Below, one piece after another: positions 16,755 through 25,455 of a stretch of 62,905 nucleotides of DNA. The notes beneath the pieces are model-generated. The model searched no databases. It was not told where the DNA came from and was given only the letters and a program-made list of their open reading frames with translations. Positions within the stretch are counted from its first letter, which is position 1. Each line of letters opens with the position of its first letter. The translations under genes were made by a program, and so were the position numbers. Source of the stretch: Bacteroidales bacterium (GTDB lineage: Bacteria; Bacteroidota; Bacteroidia; Bacteroidales; P3); NCBI GenBank assembly GCA_017454015.1, contig JAFTDW010000039.1, positions 1-62,905 on the forward strand, given 5' to 3'.

Positions 16755-17801
16755 ATGGCAAACACCAAAAAAATAGTGGCGAACAACAAAGACAGCAAGT
16801 TACTGCGCATATTCGACATAGTGTTTTGCATAGTGTTGCTGCCTATGACGGTGCTCGTGTTCCCCGTGGAGCGGTGGCTTTACGACTATCCGCTCTTTGT
16901 CATACTCTTTGTGGTGTGGATATATGTGGTCTATTTTGTCAACCGTATATTCACGGTGCCGCTGGTGCTGCGGTCGGCGCGCGGCAGGTGGATTGCCGCG
17001 ATGATACTTGTGGGCTCGGTGGCAGTGACCTACAGCATTACCTGTTTCGAGATAGAAAACCCCTACTACTACCTCATACAACCCCTGTCGCATCGTATTC
17101 TGCCCCTGCTCAGGAAACACCAGCAGGCGGTGTGGATACTCTTTATTGCCGTGGAGGCTTTCAGCTTCTTTGTGGGGATGATGGGAGAGCTGCAGAAGCA
17201 GCAGCAGCGGCAGAGTGCCATAGAGCTGGAACACCAGCGTGCCGAGCTTGCCCTCTACAGGGCGCAGATCAACCCCCACTTCCTCTTCAACACCCTCAAC
17301 ATGCTCTATGGCATGGTGGTGACACGCTCCGACAAGGCCGAGGAGGCTTTCATGTCGTTCATGGAACTGATGCGTTACACCTACACCCACGCGGCGCAGG
17401 ATCGTGTGTCGCTGGCCGCCGAAGTGGACTTCCTTGAACAATATGTGCAGCTGCAGCGTTTCCGCGTGGGCTCCAACACCGAGGTGCGTTTTGAGCACGA
17501 CATTGCCGATGTGGAGCAGGATTTGCAGGTGGCCCCGATGCTGCTCATCACCTTTGTCGAGAATGCATTCAAATACGGGGTCTCGGCTCACGAGCCGTCG
17601 CATATAACCCTTAGTCTCACAGCGCGCGACGGGGTGTTGCGTTTTGTTGTCGACAACACCATAGTGAGCCGTGGCAGCGACAAAGGCATTGGCATCGACA
17701 ACTGCCGCCGCCGCCTCGCCATGCTCTACCCCGACAGCCACACCCTCACCATAAGCAACGACGACATCAACTTCCACGTTGAACTGGAGATAAAACTATA
17801 A
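16755..17801 (+). CDS. LytS/YehU-type sensor histidine kinase
   Basis: This 348-residue membrane kinase has four predicted TM helices (about 20-38, 47-66, 79-96, 126-145). A His_kinase domain follows, with RAQINPHFLFNTLNML placing the phospho-His at about residue 175, then an ATPase domain with TFVENAFKYGV (N box) and GIGIDNCRRRL (G box). The N-terminal helices presumably sense a membrane or cell-envelope signal. It precedes the LytTR regulator by 32 bp and is divergent from an RND pump operon, a likely target. Confidence 0.92.
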   Translation: MANTKKIVANNKDSKLLRIFDIVFCIVLLPMTVLVFPVERWLYDYPLFVILFVVWIYVVYFVNRIFTVPLVLRSARGRWIAAMILVGSVAVTYSITCFEIENPYYYLIQPLSHRILPLLRKHQQAVWILFIAVEAFSFFVGMMGELQKQQQRQSAIELEHQRAELALYRAQINPHFLFNTLNMLYGMVVTRSDKAEEAFMSFMELMRYTYTHAAQDRVSLAAEVDFLEQYVQLQRFRVGSNTEVRFEHDIADVEQDLQVAPMLLITFVENAFKYGVSAHEPSHITLSLTARDGVLRFVVDNTIVSRGSDKGIGIDNCRRRLAMLYPDSHTLTISNDDINFHVELEIKL

Positions 17802-17833
17802 CCAAGATAAAAACCATCCCCCCAACCCCGCCT

Positions 17834-18559
17834 ATGAGATGCATAGCAATCGACGACGAGCCGCTGGCTCTTGAGATAATCCGCACGTTCAGCGCCCGTC
17901 GCGGAGGCATGGAGCTCACCACCTTCGCCGACCCGGTTGAGGGCATGAAGGCTGTCGCCGCGCAGGAGCCCGACCTGCTGCTGCTCGACATAGAGATGGG
18001 CGATGTCAGCGGCGTAGAGCTCGCCCGCAGGCGTCCGCCACACACCATGCTCATCTTCACCACTGCCTATGCGGAGTATGCCCTCGACGGCTATGAGCTT
18101 GGCGCCATCGACTACCTACACAAACCCTTTGCCTACAACCGTTTCGCCGCCGCCATCGACAAGGCGGAACACATGCTGCAACTCACCTCGGCTACTTCCG
18201 CACCGGCTCAGGGACAGCACCTTACGGTGAGGGTCGACTACCGCACTGTCAACCTCGACCTCCGCCAGCTTCGCTATGCCGAGGCGATGGACAATTATGT
18301 GCGGCTCTACCTCGCAGGAACCCCCACGCCACTGGTCACGCAGATGAGCATGAAATCCCTTGTAGAGCAGTTGCCGGTACAGATGTTTGTGCGTATCCAC
18401 AAGTCCTACATAGTATCCCTGCACCACATAGAGAGCTACACCCACGGCGACGTGACAGTGGCGGGCTGTTCCCGCCCACTGCCTATAGGCCGCACCTACC
18501 TGCCCCAGTTCCTTGAAGCCGTGGCCAAACCGAGGTCATGTGGTGAGCCTGCGAACTGA
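17834..18559 (+). CDS. LytTR-family response regulator
   Basis: This 241-residue protein has an N-terminal receiver with acidic pocket IDDEP, phospho-acceptor Asp at about residue 52 (LLLLDIEMGDVSG) and the conserved Lys at about 97 (LHKPFAYNRF). From about residue 135 it has a LytTR DNA-binding domain (YAEAMDNYVRLYL, then MSMKSLVEQLP and RIHKSYIVSLHHI). It is the partner of the upstream sensor kinase. LytTR regulators bind paired direct repeats; none was identified with confidence in the divergent spacer. Confidence 0.93.
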   Translation: MRCIAIDDEPLALEIIRTFSARRGGMELTTFADPVEGMKAVAAQEPDLLLLDIEMGDVSGVELARRRPPHTMLIFTTAYAEYALDGYELGAIDYLHKPFAYNRFAAAIDKAEHMLQLTSATSAPAQGQHLTVRVDYRTVNLDLRQLRYAEAMDNYVRLYLAGTPTPLVTQMSMKSLVEQLPVQMFVRIHKSYIVSLHHIESYTHGDVTVAGCSRPLPIGRTYLPQFLEAVAKPRSCGEPAN

Positions 18560-18651
18560 GGTCATGAGCACCTATGAAATAAAAACACGGACAGCGAATA
18601 ATACCTTGAAATCAAAATAATGAAATGAGCAGCACCTGCGAATAAACAACA

Positions 18652-18687
18652 AAAAAGGTCGGGAAACTTCAGTTACCCGACCTTTTT
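18652..18687. terminator. Bidirectional terminator
   Basis: AAAAAGGTCGGG (18652-18663) pairs perfectly with CCCGACCTTTTT (18676-18687) around a 12-nt loop. The A- and T-runs at the stem ends let it work both ways, for the LytTR regulator and for the convergent small lipoprotein gene. Confidence 0.88.
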
Positions 18688-18706
18688 GATTGATGTCTTT
18701 AAAAAC

Positions 18707-18907
18707 TTACTGCATGGAGCAGTCGCCGGCATTGCCAAGCTGCAGGGTTTTGCCGTAGTTCTCGCATTGAACTGCATCGTATTTTTCAATCTGAGCTGCG
18801 AGTTCAGCAGGAATTTCACCATCCTTTAATGTGCATTTGCAGGTCTTGCTGCAAGAAGCAAACGAAATGGCTGCCAGAATGGCGGCGGCGAAGAGAATTT
18901 TTTTCAT
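18707..18907 (-). CDS. Small lipoprotein of a KTCKC family
   Basis: This 66-residue protein has MKKILFAAAILAAISFASC as signal peptide and lipobox, leaving a mature peptide of about 48 residues beginning CSKTCKCTLKDG and ending DCSMQ. It has several Cys residues (CSKTCKC, VQCENYG, GDCSMQ) that could form disulfides or bind metal. It is homologous to the frame at 4409-4594, which lacks its ATG. No known domain was recognised. It ends at the bidirectional terminator and has no operon partners. Confidence 0.75.
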   Translation of the reverse strand: MKKILFAAAILAAISFASCSKTCKCTLKDGEIPAELAAQIEKYDAVQCENYGKTLQLGNAGDCSMQ

Positions 18908-19404
18908 AATCCTTGATTTTAATTGGTTAATAAAAAGATTTTTTGATTTTACTTGGTTACGATTTCTTGTCTTGCTTTTTTCGCTTTATGGGCTATATGC
19001 CGTATGATGTTACTTAATGGGTCGTAAGACTTGGCAAAAAATGAGATGGTGAAAAAAAGTATGTTTGTGATTTTGAGTTGCTTGGCGTTATACGGCTACC
19101 ATTATACGGTATTTGCAATATTTACGCATTATTTTTCATATAATGTAAAAAAAAACAAAATATTTTTTTATCGAGGGTAACCTGTTTTAGAAATGCCTTA
19201 TGGGAACAAGTCTGCAGCCAGAGCTCGGCAATTCATGGTCAAGGTCATTGCGGGTATTGGTCAATAGCTACAATTATTGCAACAGCATACACTATTCTTT
19301 GCTTATAGGCGTTATTAAATATGTAACGGTGCCACAACGGCATCGACCATACATTCAAAATAAAAACAATCAACAATATCCAACAATCAACAAAGCAACG
19401 AGAT
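18908..19404. other. About 500-bp non-coding spacer upstream of the transketolase gene
   Basis: AT-rich sequence between the divergent small lipoprotein and transketolase genes. It contains no gene for a transketolase N-terminal subunit, no confident TAnnTTTG promoter and no known riboswitch. A 74-codon frame at 19200-19424 overlaps the transketolase start and has no gene-like character. It probably serves as leader and promoter region for both genes. Confidence 0.6.
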
Positions 19405-20643
19405 ATGACACACTACGAGGTTAAGTCGCAGAAAGAACTCCGTGCCGGAATGGGCGACGGTCTTGTCGAGGCAGGTCGCCGCAACCCCAATGTCGTGGCG
19501 CTAAGTGCCGACGTGAAAGGGAGCGTCAAGATGGACGGTTTTGCCAACACATTCCCAGACCGCTTCATACAATGCGGCATTGCCGAGGCCAACATGATAG
19601 GCATTGCCGCTGGCCTCAGCCTCTGCGGCAAGGTGCCTTTCGTGGGCGGCTTCGCCGAGTTTGTCACGGGCCGCGTGTACGACCAGATACGCCAGGTCAT
19701 GGCCTACAGCAACAAGAATGTAAAGATTTGCGGCTCCCATGCCGGCATATCGCTTGGCGAGGACGGTGCCACCCACCAGACCATGGAGGACATAGCCCTC
19801 ATGAAGGTGCTGCCCAACATGACGGTGCTTGTGCCTGCCGACTACAACCAGGCCAAAGCCGCCACCATGGCCGCCGCCGAGCATGTGGGGCCTGTGTACA
19901 TACGCCTCGGCCGCAGCAAGATGCCCTGTTTCATGCCGGAGGACGAGCCTTTTGTCATAGGCAAGGCGCAGATACTCAGCCAAGGCACGGATGTGACGCT
20001 CATAGCATGCGGCCACCTCGTGTGGGAAGCCCTGCAAGCCGCCGAGATGCTTGAGAAATACGGCATAAGCTGCGAGGTTGTCAACATCCACACTATCAAG
20101 CCGCTCGACAGCGAGGCTATCCTCGCCAGTGTCCGCAAGACAGGCGCGGTGGTCACCTGTGAGGAACACCTGATGAACGGCGGTCTTGGCGACAGTGTGG
20201 CGCAGCTGCTCGCGCGTACCATGCCCACCCCGCAGGAGTATGTGGCTGTCGACGACCGTTTCGGCGAGAGCGGCACGCCCGACGAGATGCTTACCAACTA
20301 CCACCTCCGCGCCACCGACATCATGGCCAAGGTATACGCTGTGCTGCAACGCAAAGCCGGTGCCCCGCAGCATCGCTACTGCCAGAGCTGCGGCATGCCG
20401 CTTATTAGCGACGCAGACTGTGGCACCAATGCCGACGGCAGCGTAAACCACGACTACTGCAAATATTGCTACAAGGACGGCAAGTTCCTGCAAGACTTCA
20501 ATATGGAGCAGATGATTGACCACTGTGTACAGTTTGTCGACGAGGTCAACAAACAGACCGGACAGCACCTCACCGCCGAGGAGTACAAGCAACAGCTACA
20601 ACAGTACTTCCCCATGCTTAAACGCTGGAATCAACAGTCATAA
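19405..20643 (+). CDS. Transketolase C-terminal subunit fused to a zinc-ribbon domain
   Basis: Residues 1-310 match the C-terminal half of split transketolases: a pyrimidine-binding domain (GIAEANMIGIAAGLSLCGKVPFVGGF with the cofactor Glu, then HAGISLGEDGATHQ) and a C-terminal domain (VTCEEHLMNGGLGDSV). Residues 326-412 form an added domain with CQSCGMP (Cys 326 and 329) and YCKYCYKDGKF, followed by an EQMIDHCVQF helix and YFPMLKRW, the pattern of the putative zinc-ribbon family PF12674. The N-terminal subunit that binds the diphosphate of ThDP is not adjacent. The protein may pair with a distant N-half or have a different role. Confidence 0.9.
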   Translation: MTHYEVKSQKELRAGMGDGLVEAGRRNPNVVALSADVKGSVKMDGFANTFPDRFIQCGIAEANMIGIAAGLSLCGKVPFVGGFAEFVTGRVYDQIRQVMAYSNKNVKICGSHAGISLGEDGATHQTMEDIALMKVLPNMTVLVPADYNQAKAATMAAAEHVGPVYIRLGRSKMPCFMPEDEPFVIGKAQILSQGTDVTLIACGHLVWEALQAAEMLEKYGISCEVVNIHTIKPLDSEAILASVRKTGAVVTCEEHLMNGGLGDSVAQLLARTMPTPQEYVAVDDRFGESGTPDEMLTNYHLRATDIMAKVYAVLQRKAGAPQHRYCQSCGMPLISDADCGTNADGSVNHDYCKYCYKDGKFLQDFNMEQMIDHCVQFVDEVNKQTGQHLTAEEYKQQLQQYFPMLKRWNQQS

Positions 20644-20663
20644 TATAACGCTAAAGCATAGAC

Positions 20664-20701
20664 AAGCGACGGCTGCCATCCACGGATGGCAGCCGTCGCT
20701 T
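20664..20701. terminator. Perfect 17-bp bidirectional terminator
   Basis: AAGCGACGGCTGCCATC (20664-20680) pairs perfectly with GATGGCAGCCGTCGCTT (20685-20701) around a CACG loop, followed by TCTTTCTT. It separates the transketolase fusion gene from the convergent SDR gene. Confidence 0.88.
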
Positions 20702-20736
20702 CTTTCTTCCGCCGCTCTTGCTGAACGAAGATTTTG

Positions 20737-21492
20737 CTATTTGCGGACTATGACGCTTCCGCTGCCCTGATGGGTGGCGAGGATGAGCACTTCGGCTATC
20801 TGCACGTGGGCAGGGGCGTTGGAGGCGTAGACTGCCACGTCGGCGATGTCGTCGCCAGTAAGCGGCTTGATGCCCTTGTAGACGTTGGCGGCGCGCTCCG
20901 TGTCGCCGTGGAAGCGGGTGTTGCTGAAGTTGGTCTCCACCAGGCCGGGTTTGAGGTTGGTGACGCGTATGGCGGTATTGGCCACATCGAGGCGCAGGCC
21001 GTCGGTGATGGTCTTGACAGCTGCCTTGGTGGCACAATAGACGTTGCCGTTGGCATAGGCCGCGTCGCCGGCCACGGAGCCTATGTTGATAATGTGGCCG
21101 CAGTTGCGCTGCACCATGCCCGGCACCACAAGGCGTGTCATAGTGAGGAGTCCCTTGATGTTGGTGTCGACCATAGTGTCCCAGTCGTCGTAGCTACCCT
21201 CGTACTCTGGTTCCAGGCCGAGGGCGAGGCCGGCATTGTTCACCAGCACGTCAATGTCCTTCCATTCAGCGGGCAGGCTCTCTATGCACTGCGTGGCTTT
21301 CTCGCGGTCGCGCACGTCGAAGAGGAGTGTCAGCACCTCTGTGCCTTTGGCAGTGAGCTCTTTGCGTATATTCTCAAGGAGTTGCTCTTTGCGTCCGGTG
21401 AGGATGAGGCGGTCACCGTTTGCGGCAAATTTCCTTGCGCAGCCGAGGCCTATGCCGCTCGTTGCGCCCGTAATCAATACTGTCTTGTTCAT
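20737..21492 (-). CDS. Short-chain dehydrogenase/reductase (YdfG-like)
   Basis: This 251-residue NAD(P)-dependent oxidoreductase has the TGATSGIGLGCARKF nucleotide-binding motif at the N-terminus, VNNAGLALG, INIGSVAGDAAY and the catalytic YCATKAA Tyr-Lys pair. The sequence order resembles YdfG-type 3-hydroxy acid dehydrogenases (malonic semialdehyde, serine), and NADP is likely from the Arg in ILTGRK. Substrate is not certain. It follows the YD-like secreted protein gene by 15 bp and may be co-transcribed with it. Confidence 0.9.
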   Translation of the reverse strand: MNKTVLITGATSGIGLGCARKFAANGDRLILTGRKEQLLENIRKELTAKGTEVLTLLFDVRDREKATQCIESLPAEWKDIDVLVNNAGLALGLEPEYEGSYDDWDTMVDTNIKGLLTMTRLVVPGMVQRNCGHIINIGSVAGDAAYANGNVYCATKAAVKTITDGLRLDVANTAIRVTNLKPGLVETNFSNTRFHGDTERAANVYKGIKPLTGDDIADVAVYASNAPAHVQIAEVLILATHQGSGSVIVRK

Positions 21493-21507
21493 TGTGGTCG
21501 GTGTGGT

Positions 21508-22335
21508 TTATTCTAACGGGAAAGCTATCTCGCGCTCAATGACTTGATAGGGGCTGTTGTTGCGGTAGATAGTCTGGCGCACCCAGTTGTCGTCCTCGTC
21601 GTATTCATAGACGTAGGAGTGTTTCCAGTTGAGGTGCTCGTCGTAGTTGAACGAGCTGACCTCTATCACGTTGTCGTGGTCGTCGTAGTAGTAGGTGGTG
21701 AGAGCCACAAGGAACTCGTCGGCATCGTAGAAACGCCACTCAATGCGGTTGCCGCGGCTGTCGTATTTGTATACGTAGCGCTGCATAAGGTCGCCGTTGG
21801 AGTTGTAGAACTCCATCTCGGTGTTGTTGCCTGCATTGTCGTATTTGTAGAGGCGCTTCTCTGTCGGTGTGCCGTCAGGAGCGTAGTGCTGCTCCTCCAC
21901 CAGACGGTTGTTCTCGTAGCGGCTTGTCTCTTTCTTTGTCATGCGCTCCTGCATGTACACTGTGCGCTCTATGCGGTTGCCGTTGCGGTCGTTGAGGTAG
22001 GCGGTACGGCCCTGCAGCACGTTGTTGCGGTCATACTCGTTCCAGCCCAGGGCATAGCCGTTGACATCGAAATAGTAGGAGAAGTAGATATACTCACCCT
22101 CTTTGCGGCGTATCTTGTCCTGATAGTTGCCGCGTTTGTCGAAAGTTATGGAGTCGATACAGATGAGCTGCCTACCGCCGTTGCGGCCGCCATGGAGGTT
22201 GTAGGTGTACTCTATCACGTAAAGCACATCGCCTTTCAAGCCCATCTCGCCACGCGAGTTTTTGCGGGGTTTGGGACCTGCAAATGCAGCAACTACCGTG
22301 GTTGCAGCGAGTATGAATATCAGAAATTTCTTCAT
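21508..22335 (-). CDS. Secreted protein with YD-like tyrosine-rich repeats
   Basis: This protein of about 275 residues starts MKKFLIFILAATTVVAAFAG, a Sec signal peptide, and then consists of short repeats of about 20-22 residues such as YKYDNAGNNTEMEFY, YKYDSRGNRIEWRFY, YYYDDHDNVIEVSSF and YEYDEDDNWVRQTIY. These resemble RHS/YD repeats and form beta-strand units, here on a small scale without any RHS core or toxin domain. ATG 22335 is preferred over 22362 because it gives the clean signal peptide and follows the promoter at 22360-22391. Role unknown; surface or periplasmic location is likely. Confidence 0.8.
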   Translation of the reverse strand: MKKFLIFILAATTVVAAFAGPKPRKNSRGEMGLKGDVLYVIEYTYNLHGGRNGGRQLICIDSITFDKRGNYQDKIRRKEGEYIYFSYYFDVNGYALGWNEYDRNNVLQGRTAYLNDRNGNRIERTVYMQERMTKKETSRYENNRLVEEQHYAPDGTPTEKRLYKYDNAGNNTEMEFYNSNGDLMQRYVYKYDSRGNRIEWRFYDADEFLVALTTYYYDDHDNVIEVSSFNYDEHLNWKHSYVYEYDEDDNWVRQTIYRNNSPYQVIEREIAFPLE

Positions 22336-22359
22336 TGTTATTATATTGTTTTTGCTTTG

Positions 22360-22391
22360 CAAAGTTACGATTTTTTACGCTAATGGACAAA
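22360..22391 (-). promoter_or_regulatory. -33/-7 promoter for the YD-repeat protein
   Basis: Read on the minus strand, TTTG (22388-22391) and TAACTTTG (22360-22367) are 20 bp apart, a near-ideal Bacteroidota promoter, and sit between the cstA stop and the YD-repeat gene start. Confidence 0.72.
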
Positions 22392-22403
22392 AAAAGTTTC
22401 TAA

Positions 22404-23840
22404 TCACTGTTTTTTCTTGCGGATGAAAAAGAGCGTTGCTATGGCTGCGGTGAGCACGGCGGCTATGATGTATCCGGCGGAGTGTGGCAGCAATTGCCCC
22501 AAGCCTTCTTTCTCGGCCACGAGGATAAAGCTGATGGTCACCATGCTCATAAAGAGTGCCGGCACCAGCGTGAGCCAGTACCAAGCCTTGCCCGGCCTGT
22601 GGCGGCTGAGAAACACTGTTATAGCCCATAGTGTCACGGTGGCCAGCACTTGGTTGGCCCATGAGAAATAGCGCCATATCACCTGAAATCCTCCTTTGTC
22701 GAGCAGCGAGAATACCAGCAGTCCGGCTGCCAGCAGGAACACAGGCAGGGCCACCAGCAGTCGTTTGGAGACAGGTTTCTGGTCTACGTGCATGAAGTCG
22801 GCCACGATGAGGCGTGCAGACCGCAGGGCTGTGTCGCCGCTGGTCACGGCGGCGCTGATGACGCCGAGGATGCACACCACGGCAATCCACTTGGGGAACC
22901 ACTCGTTGGCAATGACACCCACCATGTCGTTGCCACTCTTGCCTACACAGAGGTCGGCCTTGTCGTGGAAGAAGTAGGCGGCTGCGGCAGCCCAGATGAG
23001 AGCCACCACGCCCTCTGTGATCATGGCTCCGTAAAAGATGGGGCGGGTCTGCTTCTCGTTGACCATGCAGCGTGCCATCAGCGGGCTCTGTGTCGCGTGG
23101 AATCCGCTTATCGCGCCGCAGGCTATGGAGATGAACATCATGGGGAAGATGGGGTTGGTGGCCGCCTGCGGGTGCTGGTTGTCGAGCCGTTCCCACACTT
23201 CGGGGATAGGCACGCCGTGCACAAAAAAGGCCACCACTATCGCCACCGCCATGCCAAGAAGCAGCAGTCCGAACACAGGGTAGATACGGCCTATCAGCTT
23301 GTCGATGGGCAGCAGGGTGGCTATAAGGTAGTAGGCAAAGATTATCACCACCCATACAAAGATGTTCCAGTCGGGGGTGAAGTTTTGGTTGAGCAGCACC
23401 GCGGGAGTGTTCACAAACACCGCGCCCACAAGTATCATGAGCAGCACCGTAAAGCCGCGCATGAACTGTTTCATGCCGTTGCCGAGGTACTTGCCGTGGA
23501 TTTCGGGCAGCGAGGCACCGTCCTGGCGCAGGGAGATGAAGCCCGAGATAAAGTCGTGGACAGCCCCTGCGAAGATGCATCCGAACACAATCCACAGAAA
23601 CGAGGCGGTGCCGAACTGTGCACCCATGATGGCGCCGCAGATAGGACCTACGCCTGCAATGTTAAGAAACTGTATCAGGAATATGCGCCACGGTTTCATG
23701 GGCACATAGTCCACTCCGTCGGGATGTACCACCGCCGGCGTCGTGCGGCTGGGGTCCACTCCCACGCAACGCTCCACCACCTTGCTGTATAGCAGGTATC
23801 CAAGGAGCAACAGGATAATGGAAACAACAAAGGTTATCAT
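22404..23840 (-). CDS. cstA: CstA-family carbon starvation protein / pyruvate transporter
   Basis: This polytopic inner-membrane protein of 478 residues contains the CstA core: YVPMKPWRIFLIQFLNIAGVGPICGAIMGAQFG near the N-terminus, HDFISGFISLRQDGASLPEI, and GFHATQSPLMARCM in the middle. CstA imports pyruvate or peptides during starvation. The length is shorter than the E. coli protein (about 700 residues) and matches the compact form of Bacteroidota and Firmicutes. It lies 15 bp after the beta-CASP nuclease gene, so the two are probably co-transcribed. Confidence 0.92.
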   Translation of the reverse strand: MITFVVSIILLLLGYLLYSKVVERCVGVDPSRTTPAVVHPDGVDYVPMKPWRIFLIQFLNIAGVGPICGAIMGAQFGTASFLWIVFGCIFAGAVHDFISGFISLRQDGASLPEIHGKYLGNGMKQFMRGFTVLLMILVGAVFVNTPAVLLNQNFTPDWNIFVWVVIIFAYYLIATLLPIDKLIGRIYPVFGLLLLGMAVAIVVAFFVHGVPIPEVWERLDNQHPQAATNPIFPMMFISIACGAISGFHATQSPLMARCMVNEKQTRPIFYGAMITEGVVALIWAAAAAYFFHDKADLCVGKSGNDMVGVIANEWFPKWIAVVCILGVISAAVTSGDTALRSARLIVADFMHVDQKPVSKRLLVALPVFLLAAGLLVFSLLDKGGFQVIWRYFSWANQVLATVTLWAITVFLSRHRPGKAWYWLTLVPALFMSMVTISFILVAEKEGLGQLLPHSAGYIIAAVLTAAIATLFFIRKKKQ

Positions 23841-23855
23841 TATTTTTTAGTTTTG

Positions 23856-25256
23856 TTATAATTCTATAGCTTCGCGGAAGGCTGGTATCTCCACTCGTTT
23901 CCAGCCGCGCTTGTTGAGGGTGCGGCGGAAGTTGTCCTGCGTCTGCTCTTCGCCGTGTACGAGGAATATCTTCTTTATCTGGCGTTTGTTCTGGCATGAG
24001 ATGTAGCGCAGAAGTTCCTCGTAGTCGGCATGTCCCGAGAGCGACTCGATGTTGCGGAGCTCCGCCCTCACTTTGTGCAGCTGGCCGAAGATAGACACCG
24101 TCTTGTCGCCACGCATTATTTTGGCACCCAGGGTGCTGGGTTCGCAGTAGCCCACGCAGAGTATGGTGGTTGAGGGGTCTTCTATATGGTTGGCTATGTG
24201 GTGCTTTACGCGGCCTGCCTCCATCATGCCGCTGGCGGAAATGATGACGCAGGGCTTATGCCTGACGTTGAGGGCTTTGGATGCCTGTACCGACTGTATG
24301 TACTGTAGGCGGTCGAACCCGAAGGGGTCGGGGTCGCTCTTCATGTAGTCGGCAATGGCCTCGTTGAAACACTCGGTGTGCAGCCGCATGATATTGGTCG
24401 CACTTACGCTCAGCGGGCTGTCGACAAACACGTCAATGTCGGGCAGCATCTTCACATGTTCCAGACGGTCGAGTGCATAGATAATCTCCTGTGCGCGGCC
24501 TATGGCGAAACTGGGTATGATGAGTTTTCCTTTTTTCTTGGTGCATGTGTCGAGCACTGCCATCAGCAGTTCTTGTTCGGCGGTGTCGAGGGTGGTGTGC
24601 AGGCGGTCGCCGTAGGTCGACTCCATGATAAGGTATTCCACCTGAGGGAATGGCTCCGGGTCGCGCAGGATCTTCTTGTCGTAGCGGCCCACGTCGCCGG
24701 TGAAGCCAATCTTCACTGTGCGGCGTCCATCCTTCACTTCGAGCAGCACGCAGCTGCTGCCCAGGATATGGCCGGCATCGAAGAACTCCACGGTAACCTC
24801 CCCTTCGATGTTGAACTTCTTGTGATAGGGCACGCTGATAAAGCAACCCATGCAGGCTTGGGCGTCGGCCTGTGTGTATATGGGTTCCACGGGCGGAAGG
24901 CCCTGAAGCTGGCGTTTCTTGTTGAAAGTGCGTGTGTCGGCTTCCTGTATGCGGCCGGCGTCGGCAAGCATGATGGCGCAGAGGTCTCGTGTTGCCGGGG
25001 TGCACAGTATGGTGCCGTTAAAGCCGAGCTTGTGAATGTAGGGTATCAGACCCGAATGGTCGATGTGCGCATGCGACAGGATGAGGTAGTCGATTTCGGT
25101 GGGGTCAAAGCCCAAGTCGCGGTTCATGCTGTCGGTCTCAAGGCCTTTGCCCTGGTACATGCCGCAGTCGAGCAGTATCTTCAACCCTTTCCGGGTTGTG
25201 ATGAGGTGTTTGCTCCCTGTAACCTCGCGAGTGGCTCCCAAAAATTCTATTTTCAT
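23856..25256 (-). CDS. Beta-CASP metallo-beta-lactamase RNase-like protein
   Basis: This protein of about 466 residues starts MKIEFLGATREVTGSKHLI. It has the zinc site SHAHIDHSGLIP, further metal ligands (DAGHILGSSC, GFTGDVG), then the beta-CASP cap with IIPSFAIGRAQEIIYAL and SASGMMEAGRVKHH, and finally VHGEEQTQDNFRRTL. This is the CPSF73/YkqC-like arrangement of RNA nucleases. ATG 25256 is preferred over 25298, whose additional residues come from leader sequence. Confidence 0.9.
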   Translation of the reverse strand: MKIEFLGATREVTGSKHLITTRKGLKILLDCGMYQGKGLETDSMNRDLGFDPTEIDYLILSHAHIDHSGLIPYIHKLGFNGTILCTPATRDLCAIMLADAGRIQEADTRTFNKKRQLQGLPPVEPIYTQADAQACMGCFISVPYHKKFNIEGEVTVEFFDAGHILGSSCVLLEVKDGRRTVKIGFTGDVGRYDKKILRDPEPFPQVEYLIMESTYGDRLHTTLDTAEQELLMAVLDTCTKKKGKLIIPSFAIGRAQEIIYALDRLEHVKMLPDIDVFVDSPLSVSATNIMRLHTECFNEAIADYMKSDPDPFGFDRLQYIQSVQASKALNVRHKPCVIISASGMMEAGRVKHHIANHIEDPSTTILCVGYCEPSTLGAKIMRGDKTVSIFGQLHKVRAELRNIESLSGHADYEELLRYISCQNKRQIKKIFLVHGEEQTQDNFRRTLNKRGWKRVEIPAFREAIEL

Positions 25257-25333
25257 TGCCGGAACAATGTTTATGTTGTGTAAATTACTGGCAGCCAATA
25301 ATTAATTGACTATTGCCATTTGCTAATTATTTG

Positions 25334-25392
25334 CAAAGGTACGCTTTTTTTATTTTTTACTTCGATAAAACCAATAAAAAAAGCTATCTTTG
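25334..25392. promoter_or_regulatory. Divergent promoters for the beta-CASP gene and purH
   Basis: Minus strand: CAAAGGTA (25334-25341) reads TACCTTTG. Plus strand: TATCTTTG (25385-25392) lies 64 bp before the purH ATG. Both match the TAnnTTTG consensus; -33 elements are weak on both sides. Confidence 0.6.
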
Positions 25393-25455
25393 TAGTTCAT
25401 TTAGCTATATTTGATAGCGTGTATAATATTGTGATTCAGTAATGAACGAATAGTT

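Noticed and set aside
19200-19424. 74-codon frame before the transketolase gene
   Set aside because: Overlaps the true start in another frame, low-complexity Asn/Tyr-rich end, no homology recognised.
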